Positions 1 to 8,378 are shown, counted from the stretch's first letter. The stretch is DNA of 64,000 nt from Glaciimonas sp. (GCA_012927625.1 JABBOV010000021.1:1-64000), one strand, 5' to 3'. Numbers and translations: made by a program. Notes: generated from the sequence alone by a model not told the origin.

Positions 1-1
1 A

Positions 2-142
2 TCAGGTGGGTTGTGCGCGCTTGGCTGTGCAGGGCTTGTGTCATGGAATCGGCAATGGGTTATCGTTGGTCAACAGCGTACGCAAAACGTGCCTGGCTTT
101 GAAAAGGGGCCAGCTACGGATAAGTATATGATCACACGAATC
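2..142 (+). CDS. Possible 3' end of an unidentified gene
   Basis: Frame 2 is open from the window edge to a TAA at 140-142 (46 codons) and ends in ...TDKYMITRI. I do not recognise the family. It could be the tail of a gene next to the vgrG remnant, because small effector, immunity or lipoprotein genes often sit there, or it could be a chance open frame. Frame 1 is also open until 111, so coding potential is not decisive. Confidence 0.25.
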
Positions 143-202
143 TAAACAACTATGCTCCCATTTACGAATCAAAAACTAATAAATCGCCACCCGTACAGCC
201 AG

Positions 203-236
203 CAATCGCATCACCCAACCCGGCGTCATGCAACGG
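203..236 (+). pseudogene. Short trace resembling a vgrG internal segment
   Basis: The stretch AATCGCATCACCCAACCC followed by GGCGTCATGCAA resembles 4691-4735 in the second vgrG fragment, where AATCGC...CAACCCGGC...GTCATGCAA encodes the QPGAVMQ part of VgrG. In the best frame the trace reads R-I-T-Q-P-G-V-M-Q. It lies upstream of the N-terminal vgrG fragment, so it would have to come from another vgrG copy. The match is short and could be chance. Confidence 0.25.
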
Positions 237-288
237 CAACAGCACCACACGGAAATGCGCGCCGGACTAATTCCCAGTATTTATAGGA

Positions 289-350
289 GTATATTTTAAA
301 AACACAACATTTATTAGGGTAAAGTGGCATGAAAATAGTGATACTCCATG
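289..350 (+). repeat. 62-bp intergenic repeat, copy 1
   Basis: It begins GTATATTTTAAAA and has ATACTCC at element positions 53-59; the central ATGCGG is degenerate (TTAGGG). It lies about 20 bp before the surviving part of the vgrG remnant and seems to replace the normal 5' end of that gene. The first codons of the open frame starting at 329 (MKIVIL) come from the repeat, not from vgrG. Confidence 0.75.
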
Positions 351-369
351 CATATTCTACCCAATCCGT

Positions 370-789
370 CCCAGCCCTCTGCTGCTACAAGCTTGAAATC
401 ACCTGTCTGAGCCTGAACGCCCATCTTGCATTGAAGAAATTGATTGGGCAGCCGATCCTGCTCGAACTCCAGACCGACGCCAGTCGCACTGCGCTGCGCC
501 CCTTCCACGGATACGTAACCCAGTGCCACTGCATTGGCGCCAATGGCGGTCTGGCCCGCTACAAACTGACCATCGAACCCTGGCTCGCCTTCCTGCGCCA
601 CCGTGCGACAGCGCCATTTACCAGGACATGACCGCACTCGACATCGTCGAATCGATCTTCAAAGACTACCAAGCCCAAGGTACCCTGCAACCGCAGTGGA
701 AGCTTGACATTCGCGACCTGAGCATCTACCCCAAGCGCAGCCTCACCACCCAATAACAGGAAAGCGACCTGCATTTCGTCATGCGCCTA
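370..789 (+). pseudogene. vgrG: vgrG pseudogene, N-terminal fragment (T6SS spike protein)
   Basis: The conceptual translation follows the N-terminal gp27-like part of type VI secretion VgrG: YKLEITCLSLNAHL, then LIGQPILLELQTD, FHGYVTQC, GANGGLARYKLTIEPWLAFL, and after a frame change YQDMTALDIVESIF, LQPQWKLDIRD, YPKRSLTTQ and QESDLHFVMRL. There are three lesions. The start is missing, with an intergenic repeat in its place. One base is lost at about 604-605. A TAA stands at 754-756 where the family normally has a Tyr codon. Homology stops after the Leu codon at 787-789, and the protein resumes at 4576. The gene is dead; family recognition is from memory of VgrG sequences. Confidence 0.8.
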
Positions 790-897
790 TTTCGTGCCAA
801 AGGCTTTTTCTAACGCTTCAGCCACCTCTTCGGTGATGGTGGCAGGAACCACGCCGCGAATGTCATAGGCCTTGAAAATGGATGCGTTGACTTGCAT
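787..897 (-). pseudogene. 5' stub of a phosphomannomutase/phosphoglucomutase gene
   Basis: Reading the minus strand from an ATG at 895-897 gives 36 residues, including SIFKAYDIRGVVP and TEEVAEALEKAFGT. This is the characteristic N-terminus of ManB/AlgC-type phosphohexomutases, which are normally about 450-460 residues long. The frame stops at 787-789, exactly where vgrG homology begins, so only the first exchangeable piece of the gene survives. The catalytic phosphoserine region and everything after it are absent. It marks the left edge of a block inserted into vgrG. Confidence 0.8.
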
Positions 898-1029
898 GGA
901 AGAAGGTCTTTCTGAAAGTTGGCGTTCGACAATTGCAGGCGGCTCCGCTTCGCGAGCAGCCCGGACAAGACCTTGAGGGCATGTCCGGAAACGGCTAGTC
1001 CAAAGCCCTGCCCGGCGTATCATTTCCCC

Positions 1030-2631
1030 ATGACCAACGCAATCGCCTCTTTAGCCGACAACGAGTGCTACCTCGCCCTGAAAGCGAGGGACGCCCGATT
1101 TGATGGTTGCTTTTTTACCGGGGTCACGTCCACCGGCATCTACTGCCGGCCGGTCTGCAGCGTCAGAACCCCGAAGCGTGAAAACTGCCGCTTTTTCCGT
1201 CATGCGGCGCAAGCCGAGCTGGTGGGATTTCGTCCTTGTCTGCGCTGTCGGCCGGAACTGGCACCGCATTCGGTGGTGTGGTCGATCCAGGACGCTTCCT
1301 ATATGCTGGCGCATCAGGCGGCCCGTCTGCTCGACCAACCCGAGGGATGGTCCGATGCAACGCCCTCGGTGAACAAACTCGCCGCCCGCCTGGGTGTCAG
1401 CGACCGCCATGTACGTCGAATTTTCGAGGCGCATTTTGGTGTCTCGCCGCTGCAGTATTTGCAGACGCGACGCTTGCATACCGCCAAGCAACTTCTGGCC
1501 GACACCAATTTACCGATTACTCAAGTCGCGCTGATGAGTGGCTTTGCCAGCCTGCGGCGCTTCAACGCTAGCTTCGTGGCGCACTACCAACTCAACCCGT
1601 CAAAGTTACGACGTCAGGGCGCTGACCGCGGCGGCAATGGCAATGGCACCACCGTTCGGCTCGGCTACAGGCCGCCTTACGACGTCGCGGCCCTGCTCTA
1701 CTTTTTTAGCCAGCGCTGTATCAAAGCGATTGAATTTATAGCCGCAGATGCAGAGCGGCCGGGAATCGCCAGGACGTTTCGCGTCGAGTCGGAAGGCAAG
1801 GTGCATGCCGGCTGGTTGCATGCCAGCTTTGACGAGGCACGATCCCAGCTGGTTCTGTGTGTCAGCGATTCACTCCGGGAAGTGCTGCCGTTAGTGATTT
1901 GCCGAGTGCGCGCCCTGTTTGACTTGGACGCCGATCCGACCGCCATTAACAGCGTGCTGCACAACGCATTTCCAGCGGGCGACGGGCTGCGCGTACCCGG
2001 CGCACTGGATGGCTATGAGCTGGCGGTGCGCGCGGTACTCGGCCAACAGATCACGGTTGCGGCGGCCCGCACGTTGGCGCAACGCCTGGTCGACCGGTTT
2101 GGCGAACCGATTTCAACGCCGTGGGACCAGCTGACGCATTTGTTTCCTGTCTCCGCCGTGCTGGCCGCTGCCAGCGGCGACGCGCTGGGCCAGCTCGGCA
2201 TTGTCAAGCAGCGGCAGGCCGCTATCGTCGGGCTTGCCCGGGCCGTCACTGAGAAACGCCTGCAATTGCACGGCGCTGCGGATGTCAACGCGACCGTGGC
2301 GACGCTGAAAGCGCTCCCCGGCATTGGAGACTGGACGGCGCAATACATTGCGATGCGCGCTCTGCGCTGGCCGGATGCGTTCCCCGCCGCCGATGTGGCA
2401 TTGCAGAAAGCGTTGGGGGTACAACACTTAAAAAATCCGGCCAAGCACGCTGAACAAGCCTCACTGGCCTGGAAACCCTGGCGCAGCTATGCGGTCATTC
2501 GCACTTGGAGCGGCAAGCTGGCCGCCGATCTCGTCGCGTCGCCAAACACGGTTGAATTGACGACTTCCTGTGGTTCTCCTGCGAGGCAAAGCGCGCGAAA
2601 AAAATCAAACAAATCCATGCAACTCTTTTAA
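1030..2631 (+). CDS. alkA: Ada-AlkA fusion: methyl-responsive regulator with 3-methyladenine DNA glycosylase domain
   Basis: A 533-residue protein. Residues 1-75 form the Ada zinc/methyl-phosphotriester domain with Cys39, Cys43, Cys70 and Cys73 (motifs GIYCRPVC and CLRCRPE). An AraC-type helix-turn-helix follows at about 85-175 (ARLGVSDRHVRRIF, ITQVALMSGFASLRRF). Then come an AlkA N domain and an HhH-GPD glycosylase core with LPGIGDWTAQYIAMRAL and the catalytic-Asp context AADVAL. It probably senses methylation damage and excises alkylated bases; ogt follows 26 bp downstream, so the two may be co-transcribed. I chose ATG 1030 because the Ada domain starts there; the open frame upstream has no homology. 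After RSYAVIRTWSG the protein runs on for an unusual basic tail of about 36 residues, which suggests a late frameshift. Confidence 0.88.
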   Translation: MTNAIASLADNECYLALKARDARFDGCFFTGVTSTGIYCRPVCSVRTPKRENCRFFRHAAQAELVGFRPCLRCRPELAPHSVVWSIQDASYMLAHQAARLLDQPEGWSDATPSVNKLAARLGVSDRHVRRIFEAHFGVSPLQYLQTRRLHTAKQLLADTNLPITQVALMSGFASLRRFNASFVAHYQLNPSKLRRQGADRGGNGNGTTVRLGYRPPYDVAALLYFFSQRCIKAIEFIAADAERPGIARTFRVESEGKVHAGWLHASFDEARSQLVLCVSDSLREVLPLVICRVRALFDLDADPTAINSVLHNAFPAGDGLRVPGALDGYELAVRAVLGQQITVAAARTLAQRLVDRFGEPISTPWDQLTHLFPVSAVLAAASGDALGQLGIVKQRQAAIVGLARAVTEKRLQLHGAADVNATVATLKALPGIGDWTAQYIAMRALRWPDAFPAADVALQKALGVQHLKNPAKHAEQASLAWKPWRSYAVIRTWSGKLAADLVASPNTVELTTSCGSPARQSARKKSNKSMQLF

Positions 2632-2657
2632 AAATCCGAGCACTCAAGGAACCCCTC

Positions 2658-3191
2658 GTGAAATTCGATCCTTCCATCGTCCAAACCAGCCTGCCGAGCC
2701 CGCTGGGGCCTATCGTTATCGCGGCAACGTCCAAGGGCCTGGCCGGGCTTTGGTTCGTTGAAAACCAGCGCTATCTGCCGCCCGAGCTGACTGGGCAGGT
2801 CGGCGCCCCGGTCTGGCCCAGCAGTCCTGATCATCCCGTGCTGAAAAAAGCCAGCCAGCAACTTGCCGACTATTTCACTCACCAGCGCAGCCGTTTTGAT
2901 GTGCCGCTCGATCTGGCAAGCGGCACGCTATTCCAACAGGCGGTGTGGCGGGCACTGCTCGCCATTCCGCACGGTGACACCGTCAGTTACGGCGAAGTCA
3001 GCCTCCGCATTGGCAGACCGAACGCTGTTCGAGCAGTGGGGGCGGCTGTCGGGCGCAACCCTATCAGTATCATCGTGCCGTGTCACCGCGTAATGGGCGC
3101 CGACGGCTCGCTCACCGGCTACGCAGGGGGACTCGATCGCAAAACCGCACTACTCAAGCTTGAGGGTGCATTTCAGGAAAGCATGCTTTGA
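2658..3191 (+). CDS. ogt: Methylated-DNA--[protein]-cysteine S-methyltransferase
   Basis: 177 residues, the usual length for Ogt. It transfers the O6-alkyl group from guanine in DNA to its own cysteine in a single-turnover reaction. The active-site motif PCHRV has Cys142; before it are the wing-helix sequence YGEVSLRIGRPNAVRAVGAA and the family GRNPISIIVPCHR context. The start is a GTG at 2658 preceded by AAGGA at 2646-2650. It lies directly after the Ada-AlkA gene and makes a small alkylation-repair unit with it. No lesion is visible. Confidence 0.92.
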   Translation: MKFDPSIVQTSLPSPLGPIVIAATSKGLAGLWFVENQRYLPPELTGQVGAPVWPSSPDHPVLKKASQQLADYFTHQRSRFDVPLDLASGTLFQQAVWRALLAIPHGDTVSYGEVSLRIGRPNAVRAVGAAVGRNPISIIVPCHRVMGADGSLTGYAGGLDRKTALLKLEGAFQESML

Positions 3192-3268
3192 GTTCAAGGT
3201 CTTCTGATCGTGCGGGCGCCGCCGCCCTCGCCAATAACAATCCCTAGCACTGGGTCACCGATTTCGGA

Positions 3269-4117
3269 TTGCTGGCGGCCATATGGGGCGCTTCGTTCCT
3301 CTTCATGCGCATTGGGGCGGTCGAATTTGGCCCGCTGCCGACTGCGGCTGGCTTCCTGCTGCCTTTCGTATGGCTGCGCGGTTTGTTGCCGGAGCTAAAG
3401 AAAAACTGGCGCAGGATTTTCTTCGTTGGCATGCTTAATTCGGGCATTCCTTTTGTCTGTTTCTCGTTTGCGCTGTTGTCCATCAGCACCGGGCTGTCGG
3501 CCATTCTCAACGCCACGGTGCCAATGTTTGGTGCGCTGATTGCCTGGGAATGGCTAAAAGACAAACCTAACCGCTCACGCGTATTGGGGCTGGCTATCGG
3601 CTTTGCTGGCGTGGCCCTGCTTGCGTGGGATAAAGCCAGCTTCAAGCCCGATGCCTCGGGGGTTGCGCCCGGCTGGGCCGTGCTGGCATGCCTGCTGGCC
3701 TGCCTGTGCTACGGTATTTCGGCCAGCTACGCCAAGCGCTATCTTTCAGGCTTGCAGCCCCTCGTGACGGCCGCAGGCAGCCAGATCGGCGCGACGCTGG
3801 GGCTCACCTTGTCTGCCGTTTGGTTATGGCCCACACGTCTGCCGAGTACGTCGGCCTGGCTGGCGCTGCTGGCAGTTGGGGTGGTGTGCACCGGACTGGC
3901 GTACATCTTGTTTTTTCGCCTGATTGAAAACGCCGGTCCGCCGCGCGCGCTGGCAGTCACGTTTGTGATCCCCGTCTTTGCCGTGCTGTATGGTGCGGTA
4001 TTTCTCGGTGAGCGCGTCACGCCGTGGATGCTCATGTGTGCCGGCGTGATTGTGTGTGGCACCGCGCTGTCCACCGGGCTTTTGAGGCTTGGGCGGGACA
4101 GAACCTTGGCGTGGTGA
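3269..4117 (+). CDS. EamA/DMT-family transporter, N-terminus probably damaged
   Basis: An inner-membrane drug/metabolite transporter of about 282 residues with two EamA repeats and roughly ten hydrophobic segments. The first is LAAIWGASFLFMRIG; the second repeat includes LACLCYGISASYAKRYL and VTFVIPVFAVLYGAVFLGE. The substrate is unknown. The only available start in frame is a TTG at 3269. Upstream, family-like sequence (HWVTDFG) is cut off by a TAG at 3245-3247. Between PTAA and GFLLPFVWLRG about ten residues usual in the family appear to be missing. Together these suggest an eroding gene, though most of the frame is open. Confidence 0.7.
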   Translation: MLAAIWGASFLFMRIGAVEFGPLPTAAGFLLPFVWLRGLLPELKKNWRRIFFVGMLNSGIPFVCFSFALLSISTGLSAILNATVPMFGALIAWEWLKDKPNRSRVLGLAIGFAGVALLAWDKASFKPDASGVAPGWAVLACLLACLCYGISASYAKRYLSGLQPLVTAAGSQIGATLGLTLSAVWLWPTRLPSTSAWLALLAVGVVCTGLAYILFFRLIENAGPPRALAVTFVIPVFAVLYGAVFLGERVTPWMLMCAGVIVCGTALSTGLLRLGRDRTLAW

Positions 4118-4145
4118 TTCCCGCCGATCCGTCAGACGCAGGCGT

Positions 4146-4171
4146 CCAATAGCCCGGAAGTGAGCTATTGG
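4146..4171. terminator. Hairpin between convergent genes
   Basis: An 8-bp perfect stem (CCAATAGC / GCTATTGG) with a 10-base loop lies between the EamA gene and the convergent DUF1345 remnant, and overlaps the latter's stop codon. There is no clear T-tract, so it may be a weak bidirectional terminator or only a hairpin. Confidence 0.35.
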
Positions 4172-4590
4172 AGGGTGCCGGCCACCACATTAATACTGAG
4201 CGCCAGAATCAACATGTTGAACCCGAAGGAAAGTACACCATGCACCAGCGTTAGGCGGCGCATCTCGCGCGAGGTCACCTGCACGTCGGACACTTGCGAG
4301 GTCATTCCAACCACATGCGAGTAATACAAAAAATCGAAATAATCGGGATCAAGGCCGCCGGGAAACTGCAGGCCTGGCCCGTCGGGTTCGTTCAGCCGTT
4401 CTTCATGGTAATAACGATGGGCATAACGAAACGCAAACATGGTCTGGATGAATAACCAGGAAGCGGCCAAGGCGCCCATCGACAACGCAATATGAAGCGC
4501 ACGCTGCGCGCCCGAATGGTCCCGAATATGCTGCAGCATCAGAGTAATGGCCGTCACGCACGCTACCGTTGCCAGGCAGAAGAAGGACTG
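4165..4590 (-). pseudogene. DUF1345 membrane protein, truncated at the 5' end
   Basis: The C-terminal part of a DUF1345 integral membrane protein is intact: LFIQTMFAFRYAHRYY, then FPGGLDPDYFDFLYYSHVVGMT, QVSDVQVTSREMRRL and FNMLILALSINVVAG. The reading frame continues upstream to 4923, but that part is antisense to vgrG and has no DUF1345 character. Family homology stops at about 4575-4590, so some 90 N-terminal residues and the start codon are gone. The break coincides with the point where vgrG resumes on the other strand. Confidence 0.78.
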
Positions 4591-4989
4591 TTCACGTATT
4601 TCCAACACCAGGGCGCCCCCCACAGCCCCAGCTTTGGCAACCACACCATCATCATCGCCGACCACTACGGCAGCTTCACGCCGAATGCGCAATCGCGCGT
4701 TGCCGTCAGCCAACCCGGCGCCGTCATGCAAAAGGACAGCATCGACCGCTGGCGCAGCATACGGAACGCCATCGACATCGCCAGCTGGGACTGCCGCACA
4801 GCCAACACCCGCGCCATATCTGCCCACAGCGCTGCAGCCGGCGGCGCCGCCAACAGCAGCGGCGCCATTACGCTCATTAGCAGTGACGCCCCCGGCACCT
4901 ACGCGTTCGAGAACCGCACCCAAGGCGAACGCATAGCCAAACCAAAATTAAATACACTCTCGTCAAGGCTAGTTCTGCAAAATCAGTAA
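4576..4989 (+). pseudogene. vgrG: vgrG pseudogene, central fragment
   Basis: The frame opens with AEEGLFTYFQHQG and continues with NHTIIIADHYGSFTPNAQSR, QPGAVMQKDSIDRW, AIDIASWDCRT and DAPGTYAFENRTQGERIA. This is the VgrG stretch that directly follows the FVMRL motif ending the first fragment at 789. No base seems to be lost in the coding sequence across the gap, apart from at most one codon. Homology fades after ERIA near 4945-4985, and the gp5-like needle domain and C-terminus are absent. It is not expressed as VgrG: no start, no upstream half and no end. Confidence 0.8.
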
Positions 4990-5068
4990 AAATCGCCTTA
5001 CCGCTGCAGTTTCGGCAAGCATGACGTGAGGGGGTACAATAACGGATTCGTTTTTGCTCCCTTTTTCT

Positions 5069-6442
5069 ATGCCTAAAGCTTCCCAAGTCGCTCTCAAAAT
5101 CACGCCCAAAGTCGGTTTCGTTTCCCTTGGTTGCCCCAAGGCTTTGGTCGATTCCGAACAAATCTTGACCCAACTCCGAGCCGAAGGCTATGACACTGCC
5201 AAGTCCTATGAAGGCGCCGACCTCGTCATCGTCAATACCTGCGGCTTCATCGACGCGGCAGTGAAGGAATCGCTTGATGCCATTGGTGAAGCGTTGCATG
5301 AAAACGGCAAAGTTATCGTAACCGGTTGTCTCGGTGCCAAGAAAGACGCCGCTGGCAACGATATCATCTTGTCCGTACACCCGAAAGTGCTGGCTGTCAC
5401 CGGGCCGCATGCGCTGGGCGAAGTGATGGACGCGGTGCATGTGCATCTGCCTAAACCGCACGCGCCATTTTTCGATCTAGTGCCGGCGCAAGGCGTCAAA
5501 CTGACACCAAAACATTACGCTTATCTGAAAATTTCCGAAGGCTGCAATCACCGCTGCAGCTTTTGCATCATCCCGTCGATGCGCGGCGATTTGGTATCGC
5601 GGCCGGTGGCCGAGATCATGCTGGAGGCGGAAAACCTGTTCAAGGCTGGTGTGAAGGAATTGCTGGTTATCTCGCAGGACACCAGCGCCTATGGCGTCGA
5701 TGTTAAATTCCGCACCGGCTTCTGGAACGGCAAGCCAATCAAGACCCACATGACGCAATTGGTCACCGCCCTGGGCGAATTGGCTGCGCAATATGGCGCT
5801 TGGGTGCGGCTGCATTACGTATATCCCTATCCGCATGTGAGCGACATCATTCCATTGATGGCCGAAGGCAAGATATTGCCGTACCTGGATGTGCCGCTGC
5901 AACATGCGCATCCAGATGTACTCAAGCGCATGAAGCGCCCGGCCAGCGGCGAAAAGAACATTGAACGTATCCAGCAATGGCGCCAGTTATGCCCGGACCT
6001 GACGATACGTTCGACCTTCATCGCCGGTTTTCCTGGCGAGACTGAAGCCGAATTCGAATATCTGCTGGACTTCCTGAAAGAAGCGCAAATCGATCGACTG
6101 GGTTGCTTTGCCTATTCTCCAGTGGAAGGTGCTACTGCCAACGAGTTGCCTAATCCGGTGCCGGAAGAATTGCGGGAAGAACGCCGCGGTCGGATCATGC
6201 TGTTGCAGGAAGAAATCTCCAAGAAACGTTTGCAAGCCAAGGTCGGCAAGACCATGCGCGTACTGCTTGATGAAGTCAGCCGCAATGGCGGCGTGGCGCG
6301 CTCTGCCGCTGATGCGCCTGAGATTGATGGCGTGGTGTATGTGAAGCCGCCGTTTGAACCGCACCGCAAGTTGGTGGCAGGTGAATTCATCGATGTCACC
6401 ATTAATGGTGCCGACGCGCATGACTTGTGGGCTGAAGCTTGA
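5069..6442 (+). CDS. rimO: Ribosomal protein S12 methylthiotransferase RimO
   Basis: 457 residues. This radical-SAM enzyme adds a methylthio group to an aspartate of ribosomal protein S12. The N-terminal UPF0004 domain has [13 protein letters not shown] and NTCGFID. The radical-SAM cluster CNHRCSFC supplies Cys159, Cys163 and Cys166, followed by [13 protein letters not shown]-terminal TRAM-like segment ends the protein. I chose ATG 5069, five codons after the first possible TTG, because [21 protein letters not shown] matches the usual short leader; the ribosome-binding site is weak. It is a stand-alone gene. Confidence 0.95.
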   Translation: MPKASQVALKITPKVGFVSLGCPKALVDSEQILTQLRAEGYDTAKSYEGADLVIVNTCGFIDAAVKESLDAIGEALHENGKVIVTGCLGAKKDAAGNDIILSVHPKVLAVTGPHALGEVMDAVHVHLPKPHAPFFDLVPAQGVKLTPKHYAYLKISEGCNHRCSFCIIPSMRGDLVSRPVAEIMLEAENLFKAGVKELLVISQDTSAYGVDVKFRTGFWNGKPIKTHMTQLVTALGELAAQYGAWVRLHYVYPYPHVSDIIPLMAEGKILPYLDVPLQHAHPDVLKRMKRPASGEKNIERIQQWRQLCPDLTIRSTFIAGFPGETEAEFEYLLDFLKEAQIDRLGCFAYSPVEGATANELPNPVPEELREERRGRIMLLQEEISKKRLQAKVGKTMRVLLDEVSRNGGVARSAADAPEIDGVVYVKPPFEPHRKLVAGEFIDVTINGADAHDLWAEA

Positions 6443-6603
6443 TTTTCTGATGGTCTTGCAGGAGCGTGTCCAAGCGCGAACGCCCCCGAAGGAACTGAAT
6501 AACGGGGCGCGATCAATAATCAACTGTTAAATCGCGCACAAACCCGCTCCAATAGGTAATTACGCAACGGGTGAGCGCGTCAGCAGGACAACAAAGGTCA
6601 ACC

Positions 6604-7776
6604 ATGACACGCAAAAAATCTTTCCAAACCGCGCTTATTCATAGCGATTACCGCGCACCGGAGGGCTTTGCAGCTTTTCCAGTGGCGCTGCATCCAGCTT
6701 CCACCGTCCTGTTTGCCAATGTCGCTGCGATGCGTTCGCGCAGCTGGCAGCACAAAAACGCGTATACCTACGGGCTGCACGGCACGCCCACTACCTTTAC
6801 GCTGGAAGCACGGCTGGCCGAGATTGAAGGCGGCCAGCATTGTCTGCTGGCGCCGAGCGGCTTGGCGGCTATCACGATGGTCGATTTTGCCTTTCTGAAG
6901 TCCGGCGACGATGTGCTGATTCCGGATAACGTATATAACCCGAATCGTGATTTGGGAAACTGGCTGGCCAAGGATTTCGGGATTACCGCGCGCTTTTATG
7001 ATCCTTTGATCGGCGCCGATATTGCCGCTATGATTCTGCCCAATACGCGTTTGATATGGACTGAAACCCCAGGTTCGGTATCAATGGAAGTGCCGGATAT
7101 TCCGGCGATCTGCAAGGCTGCGCACGAGAAGGGCGTCTTGGTCGCGCTGGACAATACCTGGTCGGCCGGAATCGCCTTTCGCGCCTTCGAACACGGGATC
7201 GATATTGTGGTGCAAGCACTGACCAAGTATCAGTCCGGCGGCTCTGACGTTTTGATGGGAGCCGTCATCACCCGTGACGAAGAATTGAACCGGCGGCTCG
7301 GTGCAGCGCACATGCGGCTCGGTTTTGGCGTCGGTATGGATGACGTGTATCTGGTGCTGCGCAGCCTGCCAACCATGCAGATGCGGCTCATGGCGCACGA
7401 TGCGGGAGCCCGCGCGGTCGCCGCTTGGCTTAAGTCGCGTTCCGAAATTGCTTCGGTGCTGCATCCGGCGTACCCCGATTGCCCCGGACACGCAATCTGG
7501 CAGCGTGACTTTCAGGGTGCCGGCGGCTTGTTTTCAGTGATATTTGATGGCCGCTACACGGAAGCCCAAACTGATAGCTTGGTCGATGCGCTCAAGCTGT
7601 TCAAAATCGGTTTCAGCTGGGGCGGCGCAAACAGTCTGTGCGTGCCATACCGGATGCAAACCATGCGTGCCCACTGGCCGCATCAGGGACAGTTGCTGCG
7701 CCTGAATATCGGACTGGAAGATCCGCAGGATTTGATTGCGGATCTGGAGCAGGCAATGAGCAAGGCTTTGTTGTAA
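6604..7776 (+). CDS. metC: Cystathionine beta-lyase-like PLP enzyme
   Basis: 390 residues of the Cys/Met-metabolism PLP-dependent family, which cleaves or forms C-S bonds in methionine and cysteine metabolism. Seen in order: YTYGLHGTPTT near residue 55, the cofactor-phosphate region APSGLAAI at 83-90, and the Schiff-base lysine Lys208 in QALTKYQSGGSDVLMG. The sequence FKIGFSWGGANSLCVPY near the C-terminus is typical of the MetC branch. ATG 6604 is preferred over upstream frame because homology begins there. No met regulator or partner gene is adjacent. Confidence 0.88.
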   Translation: MTRKKSFQTALIHSDYRAPEGFAAFPVALHPASTVLFANVAAMRSRSWQHKNAYTYGLHGTPTTFTLEARLAEIEGGQHCLLAPSGLAAITMVDFAFLKSGDDVLIPDNVYNPNRDLGNWLAKDFGITARFYDPLIGADIAAMILPNTRLIWTETPGSVSMEVPDIPAICKAAHEKGVLVALDNTWSAGIAFRAFEHGIDIVVQALTKYQSGGSDVLMGAVITRDEELNRRLGAAHMRLGFGVGMDDVYLVLRSLPTMQMRLMAHDAGARAVAAWLKSRSEIASVLHPAYPDCPGHAIWQRDFQGAGGLFSVIFDGRYTEAQTDSLVDALKLFKIGFSWGGANSLCVPYRMQTMRAHWPHQGQLLRLNIGLEDPQDLIADLEQAMSKALL

Positions 7777-7807
7777 TTAATATTTGCTAATCAAGGAATT
7801 GTTGGCA

Positions 7808-7868
7808 GTATTTTTTAAGTCTGCCACAAACAATGCGGGGTATGCATGAATTTCATGCATACCCTGCA
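7808..7868 (+). repeat. 62-bp intergenic repeat family, copy 2 (61 bp)
   Basis: It starts GTATTTTTTAAG, carries AATGCGGGG and ends with CATACCC in place of CATACTCCC. It lies between the metC-like gene and the convergent DUF4870 gene. This copy has evolved into an almost perfect palindrome (listed separately). Confidence 0.65.
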
Positions 7869-7876
7869 TTGTTTGT
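7826..7876. terminator. 51-bp near-perfect palindrome between convergent genes
   Basis: Two 25-bp arms with one mismatch flank a single T (left arm ACAAACAATGCGGGG..., right arm ...CCCTGCATTGTTTGT). A transcript of either strand would form a long hairpin, and its placement between two convergent genes fits a bidirectional terminator. It overlaps a member of the 62-bp repeat family, so termination may be a secondary use. Confidence 0.55.
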
Positions 7877-7926
7877 ATTTTCGAGCAGCGCTGCATATCA
7901 CAATCAAAATAGCTTTTGTTGCTCTT

Positions 7927-7952
7927 GTGGGTGCGAATGAATTCGCACCTAC
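7927..7952 (-). repeat. REP-like hairpin bounded by GTAG
   Basis: On the minus strand it reads GTAGGTGCGAATT followed by CATTCGCACCCAC, a stem with a GTAG at its 5' side. GTAG next to a short imperfect palindrome is the hallmark of REP elements mobilised by REP-associated tyrosine transposases. No such transposase is in the window. Confidence 0.55.
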
Positions 7953-8015
7953 GGCGCTGCTGTCTCCACGTGAAGAAGGCTTGATTTTGAACAAAAAATT
8001 ATTACCGTAAAAACG

Positions 8016-8378
8016 TCACGCCGGCATCGCTTTGTTATCGTTGAGGTCGAGCAAGCCCTTGATCAGGCGGTAGGCTTTCCAGAGCCACACAATGGCGAGA
8101 ATTGGAATTCCGATCACCATGCCGAAGAAGGTAAAGATACATAGCCAGCCGATTGCGCTCCAAATCAGGAACCACCAGAACGAGCGAATTTGCCAATTAT
8201 GATGGCTATAGACGAAAGTGCCGGCAGCTTCGTCGCGTTTGACGTAATTGATGATCAGGGGAATGAACGAGAACAAACCCCAGGAAAACACGAAGCCTGC
8301 GGCATGCAGCAGGTACAGCCACCATGCCAGGTTCTTGGCGGATTCCAGCTTGGTATCCAAAACGATTTCTTGCGACAT
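8016..8378 (-). CDS. DUF4870 family membrane protein
   Basis: 120 residues with three hydrophobic segments (WWLYLLHAAGFVFSW, FLIWSAIGWLCIFTFFG, VIGIPILAIVWLW) and the family motif HHNWQIRSFWW between the first two. The function is unknown. It is the last gene of the minus-strand run mfd-serB-DUF4870, starting 42 bp after the serB stop, so it is probably co-transcribed. The long hairpin at 7826-7876 lies downstream and may end this transcript. Confidence 0.85.
   Translation of the reverse strand: MSQEIVLDTKLESAKNLAWWLYLLHAAGFVFSWGLFSFIPLIINYVKRDEAAGTFVYSHHNWQIRSFWWFLIWSAIGWLCIFTFFGMVIGIPILAIVWLWKAYRLIKGLLDLNDNKAMPA

Noticed and set aside
4492-4575. First 28 codons of the plus frame leading into the vgrG fragment
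   Set aside because: They are antisense to DUF1345 and not VgrG-like; homology begins at 4576.
4165-4923. Full 252-codon minus-strand frame as one protein
   Set aside because: Only the C-terminal part (from about 4590 downward) is DUF1345; the N-terminal part is antisense to the vgrG fragment.
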